DNA of 64,000 nt. Origin: Alligator mississippiensis (lineage: Eukaryota > Chordata > Crocodylia > Alligatoridae). The position numbers and the translations under genes are program-made. Position 1 is the first letter of the stretch. Every line of letters begins with the position of its first letter. Shown here one piece after another: positions 23,701 through 35,700 of the stretch. The notes under the pieces are model-generated. The model was given only the letters and a program-made list of their open reading frames with translations, made no database searches and was not told where the DNA came from. Where the stretch lies: the NCBI RefSeq assembly GCF_030867095.1, contig NC_081832.1, positions 60,435,444 through 60,499,443 of the forward strand, given 5' to 3'.

Positions 23701-26700
23701 AAACTTTTTTCAGTGGGGCCTGGTAATGCTGGTTAGATGATGAAGGATGATTAATTTGTCTTAATCAGAAACAATATAGATCTGCCAAAGGAAGCTCTTT
23801 TGTGAGCATTTGTATACGGCAGGTTTTATCCCATATTTAAAAACCAAAACCAAAAAACTCCCCAAAAACAAAACTGTTACTAAAAAAACTTACTTCTCCA
23901 ATATCAAAGTAATCTGCAGCTTTCTCTCTTCTAGTGTTAAATCCTGATATATTTTTTTTCTGTTCTTTTACAGATGATCAGTAGAATTGAATATGTGCAC
24001 ACAAAGAATTTTATACACAGAGACATTAAACCAGATAACTTCCTAATGGGTATCGGGCGTCACTGTAATAAGGTTAGTGCAATATTTTGCTTGAACGAAC
24101 AGAGGATAATGCCTCAGAATGGCTTTTCTGAATGCTTAGATTTTGAACAAGCTGTGCAGCTTGAGTAACTGTCTCATTGCTAAATCTGATGTGCCAAAGA
24201 GTTTAAAACAATCTATTTTTCAGTGTCAGGAGCTTGGCTATCCTTGTGCATATTGCTAAAGGCAGTGATATGAACATGTGGGCCTTTGACCTACCAGAGA
24301 CTAGGAATTAAATGCAGGATTATGTTTAAACACAGAAATCCAGATACTGCATAAACTATCCAGTGATTCAGTACCCAAGCACTTTGTTCAATTGTGATTT
24401 TTTTTTTTTTTTCCCATTAATCAAAGTTAAGGGATAATGGTAACTTTGCTTTTTGTAATGTTAATCTAAGCTTAACTCTTTGGCTCTGAGCTGATTTCTT
24501 GAATTTGAAATGCATTTGTCTGCATGGGAGTGCCTGATATACCTGACACTAAGGAAATAAAATTATCAGTGACTTGTACTGACAGTCTTTCAGTCACCAA
24601 GATTGTGGATATGAAAATCATATTCAGCCTGTTAGAAGGAAGCATTGTCTGAAATGTTTATATTTGTATTTGAACGTCTGCAAATATGTGAAGGTGAGAA
24701 GAAGCACTAAGTTTTTAGATGAGTTGAATGGTTAGAGATTTTAACTAAAAACCTGATTGGTCTTAATAGCGAAGATAAACTGGGGGCTCCAGGTATTGAT
24801 GGTAATTCTTTTGGCTGCGTGTGTTACATAGCTAGAAGTGCATGTTATCAGTTGAAAATTGTGTAGAAAACACTGTATTCACTGATTTTAGTTCTGTTGA
24901 GTGAAATATGCTTAATCTGCAATGTATGTGTTGAGCTCGGGCAGACAGGCAGCATTGGCAATGCATTAAGCATGCTATTTAACAGAAATTTAACTTCAGG
25001 ACAAATACATGCGATTAAACTTTATTGGAAGCAAGATTCCCACTTGTTCTTTTATGCCACCTGACAATGTTTACTATCTTTGGGCACTGTTAGCTATAAA
25101 TGTTTACCTTTGTTTGCCTGTATGAATGCCAACTTGGGGGCCATTAACACTAGAAACAATTGGTTATTAACATGAGAAACTGAAGGGGTGCAGTGCATAT
25201 TGAACTTCTACCAGTAACTTGTTGGGAGCTTGTAATATCAAAATTGAAAGGCAAAGTCTTTTTTTTCCTTTTGTGCAATCCTGTTGCTATCAAACCTTGC
25301 TTATTCCCAAGTTTCATACTTCATTCTATAGAACTCTATTTTTCTCTGCTATAAAGCAGTAGGTTCTTTTAATTTTCTAGGGAGGCTTGGCAGTTCTATC
25401 TAGGAGAAAATATTTTTACTATGCCAGGTTATTTCCAACTTCCTCCTTTTTTGGCCATTTTGCTGTACTTCTGCACAGTCATGTTAGGTTGGCATTGCTG
25501 GACCTTGTTTTATTTTGATAGGAATAATGGCCTAGAAAGTACTGCTGTGCTTATTAGTGAGCATATTAGATTCATGTAAGCTGAAATGGAAACCAGTGTT
25601 GCCTGTAGAACATGAAGCTTCACTTCTGGCACTTGCTATCTGTCAGAGTGCTGCACAATAAAATGGTGGTAAACACCTATTGTGGGCATGAGTTTTATTA
25701 TATCTACACCCTAGTTTAACATGTTATATGGTCCTTGGCTAAGCAGAATTGAGAATAGACACCATCCCATTTACTCAATTTTAGACTAACTGGTGCTACA
25801 TTTTTTAGGAACATTTTGCTTCCAGATATATGTTATTTCCATCTGTTTTGTAGCCAAGTGTAGTGGAATTGTTATGTTCTCTACACGACACTTGAACCTG
25901 TGCCAGTTACAAAAGTGTAGGATGTCATGGTAATCTTGTTCCAGTAGCTTCCTGATATCTAAACTTCTAGGATTTTTTCTTTTGTTTTGTTTTTTAATGT
26001 AGTTTCAATTAATTGAATTGATCAATCTTTCCAATCACTAACTTGATATCTAGGAGTAACTTTGCTCCTACCTTTAAAAAGTAAACTTCCAGCTCCGCTA
26101 GAAATAAACCCTGCATGCTTATGAAAAACCTTAAGGTGACTAAATGCCTTCTACCTCTTCCTTACTGAAGATTTTACTTTTTCTAAATGTCTTTTGGGGG
26201 AAGGGCAGTTTATGATATCAAAGGATGCCTTTGCAAGCAAAGTTTGGATTTCCTTTTTTCTTTTTTTTTTTTTAGTAGAGTCAAATGTCACCATTGCTAT
26301 CCCTATTTAAGGCAGTGTCATTTTGGAGTGGCTCATAACTTAAATTGTCTTGCCACATCTTTCAAAGTTTCTTTTCAAAATTCAAAAAAACAAAGCCCCA
26401 AAAAGCAATTCTTTTGGAAAATTACAGTGCGTGGTGGAAGAAGGATGGCATTTGGCTACCCTGTTCTTTCTCTAATGCCTCGGTGTTGCCTGTCTGCGCC
26501 GGCCATTGTTGCAATGTAAGCAATACTGTTTGATGCACTGCCACCCTCTATTGTTTGTTCAGTGTTTAGAATCTCCAGTGGGGAAGAGGAAAAGAAGCAT
26601 GACTGTTAGTACTTCTCAGGACCCATCTTTCTCAGGATTAAACCAGGTCTGAAACTGTCTCCTATTCCAACCTCAACCCCAAACTCATGTGCTTTATTTA

Positions 26701-29700
26701 TTTTTTTTCTGTTTTGTTTTTGGAGAATGTAGACCTTGCAAAAGCACCTCTTATGTTGGCATTATTCAGACATACTTGGCAAACATATAACATTACTAAA
26801 ATGTTTCCCTGTGGGGTTTGCTTAAAGTGTGAAGTTCTTTAAACTTGATGTGGAAAGGGTTATGTGTATGTGCTTGACATTTTTTTTTCAAATACAGAAA
26901 TTGGTTCCAATTTGGTATTTTAAAACTTGTTCTCTCCAAGACAAGCTACTTCAGAGCAGTAACAGTGTAGCAAGGAAGACTTTCTGCATTTGCCTCTAAC
27001 AGGGTGCATGCTGTTTTATCTGAGCAAATTCAGATATGGGGAAACAAGTTGACCACCTTAGTCTCCTTTTGCAGTTTTTGCTTATAAAAAATCTATTTTG
27101 GACAAAGAGGTAACTCATGACTGACTTGACACTGCTGCTAAAATAAGATTGCCTAAATGCCCCTGTTCCTTAGGTAGATGGATGGGATTATCCATCTCTT
27201 AAATATCTTAAATCTAAGATTCCTGCCTCCTAGCAAAGATAATGTGGATTGGAAAAAGGTTAAGCCTTTTGTCTCTTTTTAACAATGCATTTGCAGCTAA
27301 ATGGAAATTACTAAGCACAAATCATTAACCCATCAGTTCATGTTGGTTGGAGTAGTATTCCATTACTTAAATAACCTGCTGTGGCGATGCTGTCTTTATT
27401 CCTGGGATTACAGAACAGTTGGCCATGTTTCTTGACTGGTGACTATTTCTGAAAAGCATTCAGTTGAGGTAGAAACTTGGTTCTTTCCTCCTTGTTTTCC
27501 TTGATTTTGCATCAAGTGAAAGTGAGGTCCTATTGGACTTTTCTCTTCTATTAGTGATAGCTTATGTCAGGTGTGGTCAGTCTATTTTGCTCCTTCATCA
27601 GTCTTAAAGAGAAGAAATGGTTTTATGTGCTGTCTGACTTCAAAGAAAACTAAGCAGAATTCAGCAGCAGCTTCCTTTCAGGTTACTTGATCTGTGTGAA
27701 ATGGATCAGGAATCTTCAATGTTTAAGAATAGTGCTGCATCATGGGATTGTCAGTTCGTGCACTTTAACTCTGAGCAGAAAAAACCCTTGTCAGTGCTTA
27801 TGTATCAGGGCAGTGGTATTGAATGTACTGGGAAGTATGGAATGTAGTAATTTTTCAGTTCAGCTTTCTTTGAAGCAAGCTAGGCCTCAGTGTGTCCCGG
27901 AGAACAAAAGCTGCAGGGAGAAAGATGCAATACGGGGAGTCCTTGTGTTTGTCACTTCTGTATCTTGCTGTTCCTTTTTATTACTAGCTTGAGCCTTGTC
28001 ATGAAGCTGCATTTCTTAATACACTTAGTGGAGACCCCAAAGATTATAGAAATGCCCAGCCTGTATCAGTGAAGTGTTTTGGGGGGGGCTTTTTTGTTTT
28101 ATCACTACTTTTGATTTTGTGTAGCTTAAATGTATAGTCAGTAAAACTGCAACTGAGTTACTTGGAGGAGGCAGTGCAGAAGTAGGAGCTCTTATAACAA
28201 AGCCTTGAATGGGAGGTTGTCAGCAGCTCACAACTTAAACATAGTATAGAGAATGGGAGGGTTATCCCTTCTGTCCCCCCAAGGTTAGCTATAACCTAAC
28301 CTAAATCAAAAGGGCTGTATAGCATTTGTAGTATGGTACTACACATGACAGTTACAGTGTCTATTGTACAACATTAGTATTAAAACTGCTTGCTTCCAGT
28401 AGCTGTAGGAACTTTGTTTCTGTTCATTTAGTAAGTCATTACCTTTGTCAGTAGTTCTAGCAGTGTGTGGCAAGGAATAGAGATTCTTTTAGTTTTTTTC
28501 CCCCTTGCCATTTTAAGGACTGGCAGTTTTTTGTGTGAATCTGTGCGCGCTTTTAAATCATCTGTTAAAAAAAAGAAATAGAAGCATTCTAAATGCTTGA
28601 ATGTATAGTTGAGGTAAGAAAAGAGAAGGAAGAATGGGATTTCTCACTTTTTAATAAAAGGAAATTCTTTATAGGAACTGGTATTATGATGTCAACTTGT
28701 CCCCAAACTCTTCAGTTTGCTAACTTGGAAGGAACTGGAGACAATGTTTAATAGGATTTTTTTTGCATAGGCTTTTGCTTTCTGGATGAAAACACAGTTA
28801 AATAATCGCCACCAACCAACATTGTAGAAATGCCTATCATGGTTTCCATGCCAGCTGTCATATTTAATTGCATTTTACAACCCAGATATGCCAGAGGCAG
28901 CCTTCGTTCCTTCCACTTTTGATATGGCTGTATCTATCTCAACTTTTTTTCTTCATATCTGAATGAACTTAAAGACATGCCCCCTGTCTTAGGATCACCT
29001 TAAAATAACCTTGCAAATCTTAAGTGAGTTCCTTGAACTAGGTAAACTTTTAAGCCCCCAAAGTAGTGGGACCCTTGCCACTTTTCAACACTTAGGTCTG
29101 TAACCCTTTAAGCACCTTGGACTTTAAGTCTTCACGCACATTGGGGCATTAGTTTAGCTGTGTGGCATGCAGCTTGGAAGACTGAGCTTTAATGTTTCTC
29201 TGAACTTGTAGAAGGAATAAAAGAAAACACTGGACAAAAGAAGCAATAGTCCTGATATGCAATGGAAAATGTTCTTTACATACCTCAGTCTCCTGCCTAA
29301 CCCTGAAGCTTTGCCCCAAGAATGTACAGGATTGGTTGTTAGGACACTAACAAAATTTAATAGACTAACCTAAATGTTGTATCGTCATATGGGGGTTTAG
29401 TTAACGTGAGCTTTGTAGAAATCAAGCTCATTTGGTTTTCTTTTGCTTTTCTACATGAAGTCAGCTGAACTTAAGCTTTCAATGCAAGTACCCATACAGG
29501 TACTTAGTCTTCTTGCTTACTTTATCAGTAGCTTTAAAATAAATGGTCTTATGGCTGAAAAGCAAGGTATGTCTTGTTGCCCCTTTGTGCTATGCAAAAT
29601 GACTTCATTGCTGATTAAAGTGCACAAACACCTGTAAATGCATAGAGTTGCAGAGCTGCCATTGAGGAAATGCTTAATTATCACTAGCCCACAGCTGCCT

Positions 29701-32700
29701 GAAGATAAATATTTGTGAAGTATACTTGTATCTGTACTTGCATTTCCCTTCTTAGCCAATTGGAATAATTGTGTTGCAGATTTTGGTTAGTGTTAAAGAG
29801 GTTACAGTAGTAAGTAGTGTAGGACTAAATTTTGAGTGCTGCTTGTCACTCATTTTAGTCTTTCCCACCTGACTATAAAGGGTAGGTGGAGGAGCCTTTA
29901 ATTGACAATTAAGACTTTGGGGCTTGCTTGTTAGAGCAATACATTAGGTTGTAATGTGTTTTGCTTCCTTTAAACCATAGGCTCCGATTTCAACTCCAGA
30001 TCTAATAAAACAAAAGTATGTAGCTTAACGCTGATTTACTGAGATGGGGTGGGGTTTTCATTTACTTTGACTGGAAACAGTAACCAATTTTTTTCATTTC
30101 TTTTTAAGTTATTCCTTATCGACTTTGGTTTAGCCAAAAAGTATCGGGACAACCGGACAAGGCAGCACATACCATACAGAGAAGACAAAAATCTCACTGG
30201 CACAGCTCGATATGCCAGTATCAATGCACATCTTGGCATTGAGCAGAGGTGAGTTCAAAATGACTGCTATGCTCCTGAAAGCTGCAAGCTGAGATTCTTT
30301 ATAAAGTTTTTTGAAGTTTCCAAACTAGTTTCACTTATCTGGAAGAAAATGAAACCACAGGTTGAAGAGATGCTTGTTTTTAGCCCTTTGTTTTGAATAA
30401 AATTCCTACTTCAGATGGAACGAAGGGATGATAACAAAGAACCCTCGCAAACTGTGCATTCTTCATCGTGCTGGCCACATTGGTGCCACTTCAGTCTATT
30501 TGGCTCAGTTTTTACAGAAATGCCCCAAACCCTAACTGTCTTCAGATGCCCATTTCCTGGTATCTTTACTGTGGCTTTCTCCCATTCATCCAGTTGCAGT
30601 GCATGGTGCCAGTGTTTGTAGATCAGGTGTAGGATCACAGTGTTCTTTTTCCTCAACTGTATTCTAGTGTTTCATGTATGGCTGTAGTTGCAGCATTGTC
30701 CCTATGCCTAGAACGATGAGCTGAGCTGCCTTCCCAAAAGCAAGTATTGACCAAAAAATGGAATTACATAACTTTTTCGCTCGGCTCCAGTGGTCCAGGA
30801 ATTGAGCATTCACATTTCTAATTGTTCAGTATTGTACACTCCAAACCAAACTTGAGTTGTTGTATTGCTGTCCCTTTCCCTTACCCACTACTGCTAGATA
30901 CGTTAACAGTCAGATCCTGGAGTATTAGGATCAGTAACATCAAAGTAGTTACAGCTTTTTCTCTGCACTTCTATTCCTGTTATCACTACTTGAAAGTCCA
31001 ACTACTGATCTCATAAAAAGCAGCATAATTTAACATTGATTGTTCAGTATGTTCAAGCTGCTTTTAATAGAGTTTTAAAACGGTTTATGGGTTTCCTGTA
31101 CCTGACCTCTTCTTTCTTCCCTCTCTTCTCCCCCCCCCCTTTAATTTTTTTAGAAATTTAAGCAAGCCAGTTCTTCCCTATACAGTCTATGTATCTTGAC
31201 ATGTGTGTCAAATGGAGAAAGTTGGTGTTGGATTTCTGAAATAAACATGTTTTGAATTGTGTCCCAGATAGTTTTGCCTAAGCTAGGAGATGATGGGATA
31301 AGCGGAGAGGCTAACTGCACTATTGTCTCAGTTGCTTAAGTTGGGTTGTAGCCTTATCCTCTAACTTGACACTTAAAATCCCAGTTATAATGGTAAAGCA
31401 TCTTCAGTCTTTAAGACTTAATAAAATGTCTGAGACTAAGCCAAAATGAAGCCATGAAAAGGCCCTCTGTTGTAAATCAAGAAGAGAGGAGGAGGCCTGA
31501 AACTTTACTGTGCAGCTCTTCATTAGCTACAGGGCTAAATTGAGACTGTTGCAGGGTTTGGACTTGAGTGTACTGACAGCTGTTACTGAAGTAGCATAAA
31601 TTCCTTGTATAATAGAAGGTGATATCATCCATCCCTTTCAAGCCAGATACTCGGGGGTCCACTTTCAGGATATGGATTCTAATGACACCTTTATTAGGAA
31701 ATGTCATTACAAGATTGAATTCCAGGCTTCCTACTAGACAACCGCAGCATAGAAAAATGAGGAGGGGAAATGCAGGCTGCTGCCACTCCATGGTAGTCTT
31801 GGGCATCAGCTTATCATGGCTGTGTACCAGGACAGTGCATCTTGCTGATACTCCTAAATAATTTAATCACAAATGATTCTGAACAAACAGGTCTCATGCA
31901 CTGCTGGCTTAATACTGCTATCTTTTTTTTTTCTCTTCCACCTCCCCTTACCCTCCTTAGTTTTGCACTACCCTTAGATGGCAAGCAATTCAGGACAGCA
32001 GACCTGTTTAAGTTCCTTTGGTTCCTACCATCCCAGCTCATGCACATATGACCTCTCATGCAAGTTGTCTGCCTGGTAGAGTGCAGCACTTCTGCTGCTT
32101 AGCCTGTTTATTTCCTGCACACTTAGCTAGTTGCAGACTACCAGATGAGCAAGATATGTAGCAGGGGGGGTCTTTTTTCCTCCCCCCTTTGCAGTTGACA
32201 AATTTGAGACAAAAAACAGTATAGTCCAAGGCGCGTTTAAACATGGATTGGCATCAGGGTAAAATATTTTAGACAAAAGGAGATAGACCGTCACAGTTTT
32301 TAACTTTGCTGAGACTGTGGTATTACCTGGAAGGAGAAGTGGTCATCATGGTCATTTTACCACTGTAATAGATTGTATCTGTCCTCAAGTAGTTGTACCA
32401 AAATGCTGCAGGGAATTGTAGGATTTGGTATGCGGGTCTGGGTCTGAGCAGATAAAACACCTAAAGATTTTAATAAGGTAATTTCTAAGTAAGCTCTTAA
32501 TTCAGTTCACAAATGACAATCTTTGGTATCTTAGCTCCAGACAAAAGTGAGCTGTTTCCTGTGGAGGTAGGAAGGTATTTCTCTCACCCAAGGAATACTA
32601 CTCCCCGATTTCAGGTTCTTGTTGAAAAACATGGAAGCACTGAGTCACATTTAAATAAGAGAGAAACTATTCTGTTGAATTAGTTGTTTGCTCACTACTG

Positions 32701-35700
32701 CTCCCTCAAGATAAACTGTCACTTTTAATCTGATGATAAAGTGCTGTCAGTCACTGATAAAAGCAACATTTAATGAAACAATATTAAATAGGTCAAATAG
32801 ATGAGGAAAACTATACGTTGTTGTAGATCTTAAAAGGCTTGGAAGGAGCAGAAATAATCAAAATTATTCATCTGAGCAGCTCAGTGCAGTTAACAGATCT
32901 AGACTTCCTTCACATTTTCACTTTGTCCTTTAGGAGACTTATGAGAGGGGAGAACTTCCTAGATGGATGGATACTGAGCCATAACTATAGCTAATGAGCA
33001 GCAGTTACAAGGGGAAACCTTAGGGCACCTATACAAGTGCAGCAAGGCTGCTTGGAGCAGATTTGATTAATAGAGTCTGCTGGAGTGTGGTAATTAGCAT
33101 GCTCCAGCAGACTCCAGCATCACATGTTATCAACATTTCTGTGCTGAAAAATGGTGGCAGGGGTCCTTTAACTAAAGCTCAGTTGAACTTTAGAAGTACC
33201 CCAGCTGCCATTTTTCAGCATGGGGATGCTGTTACATGCATGTGACACTCCAGGTGCTTTAATTAGAGTGGCTTTCAGAGCTGCTCTAATTAAAGACCCC
33301 TCCCCAAGCATGTGTATAAATGCCCTTATTTTTTCAAAGCAAGGAAATTAATATTGGAGTTTTTTGGCTGTGGTAATTGCTGCATGTGTGCCTGTGGCTT
33401 CCTGCCTTCCAAATTTTTCCAGGCTTTCTTGGAAGATAAGTCCTTGAGCAGTGTTTCTTTACATCATGTACTATGGCTCCTTGTGTCATTATGCAAATTG
33501 AGATCAGTATGAAAAAACTGAAACTTTTCATACATTTAGTTCGTGGTGTTTTGATTAACATTTGAAATGATTTCAAATGTACCTTTTTTTTCTACAGTCG
33601 TCGAGATGATATGGAGTCTTTAGGTTATGTGTTGATGTACTTTAACAGAACCAGCCTGCCATGGCAAGGATTAAAGGTAGGTTGTACTGTTCTACTGTAG
33701 CTTTTAAAATACCATATTTTCTCGCATACCTCACTGCAAATAACATTTTCTTGTGCGCTGTATAAGATGTGTGCCTTGTTTTTTTGGAAGCCATAATAAA
33801 GGGGGGGGGGGAATTCCCAGAGCCATGAGTTAGAGTTGGCGTTTTTATGGAGGTGTGATACTGCAAGATGGGTGCCCAATTCTTTCCTCAACCAAAAAAT
33901 GTTGCCAGCAGCTATGACAGGGTTAACTAACACTGAACTTCATTTCTCTTGCTTGCTGGCGGCTGTCTTGCTGTGTGTCCCTGCCTCTCTTCTTTCATAC
34001 TTCTGTTCCAGCAAAGAAAATCAGCTTCTCCATGTAAGACGTACCCTGGTTTTGGAGAGCTGATATTACTTTTGTGGAGAGAAGTTGTGTGTTATGCAGC
34101 TAAATACAGTATTTTAGAGCTGGGCTTGATGCTCCTTATTAGTCTGCGCAGGCTGTTCTAGGTAATGGGGCCTTAAATGTAACTACAGAAAGGAACTCTT
34201 TCTAAGACGCATTGTTTGTAGTATGTGAAAGATTTTTTTTTTTCCTGCTGCTGCACTTCGTAGTAGTCAGAGCATGTATCTCTTGACCTTTTAAATTTCA
34301 GTTACCACAGATACACATTTGCACTGCACTACATCCAAAATCGTAAGGGTTAGGTAAAATGTTTTTTTGACTGTGTAGACTTCACTAATCTTGTTCCTGT
34401 ATTTTAATTTTATTTCTCCCCCACATAGGAATTGTGTAACTCATAGTTTTGGAACTACGTTGTCTGTAGGGTTTTGTTTTTCTTTTAAATGGGTAAACAG
34501 CTTGTGAAACATGAGCTCATCTGCTTCAACTTTAATGTAATGGCTGCTTGTTGAACATGCAGCAGTCACATGGGTTACTGAGCAGAAATTAGTAGAACTT
34601 TGGCAAATGGATATGCAAGTTCAGTATTTCTTAATGGGCAAAAGGCAGCTAGAACTACATGAGTTCTGCCATGTAAGGGAAGCACTAGACTGCAACAAAT
34701 GGTGTTAAATTGTGTCCAAATCTTAATACCAGATTGACCTTCATTCCTTTTGCAGTAAGTGTGTGAGGCTTGAAACTTTGCATTAAACACTCTGTCCAAG
34801 GACTCTCCCTGTCATTTGGGGCAGGATGGGAACGAAGTGGGGAGGGTTGTTGGGTTTCTATTTGTTTGCTTGTTTTTTGGTGGTGTCCTGTTAATCCATT
34901 GTTGCACAACGTCTCTTATATTGTGCCCCACATGTTCCACAGGCTGCAACAAAGAAGCAAAAGTATGAAAAGATTAGTGAAAAGAAAATGTCCACTCCTG
35001 TTGAGGTTTTGTGTAAGGTAAGAAACAAGTGAATGTTGTAAGGCAGTATACCAAGTTTCTTTTGAACTGTTGAATGACACTGGACAGTCAAAACATCTGA
35101 CACTGCGTTCTCTGCTTAGTGGCAGCTGTGCTGTATGGCCATGGGGAGCAGCTGGCATTTCAGCAAGACTATGAATATTCATAACAAGGCAGGCATGCTC
35201 TGCCCTTGGATATGTGAATAATACACATTTTTCAACTTGATTTTTTTTCTGTTGTTTAGCTCTCCAGCTATGCCAAATGCTTCCACAAGCTTACTGGTTT
35301 GAGTTTTATCCACATGCTCCCAGAATGTATTTTGAGATGACACTTTTTAGCTTCATTTCCTCTTTCTCCTCTGTGTACCGAAGACGCGTTGATCTGTCTC
35401 CGAATAACACTTTGTACTTGTTGAAGCTGCGCTTGAGTTGAACCCTTGAGGGAACCCCACAGGCTTGTACTGTAGAACCAGTTGCCCAACACTTAAAAGG
35501 AGTGTCTCAATATTCTTCTTTGGGACTGCAGATGTCAGTGGTGGATCTAATGGGCAAACATATCTGAATATCTGAAAGGGGTTATGGTAGTTAGGCATTA
35601 TTCAAGAGCACCAGGCATTTACTTTTACAGTTTTGCATATTGTTAAACTCGTACTGCACCATGAATTTATGCCCAGGGCGGGCAATTATTTTGGGCGGAG

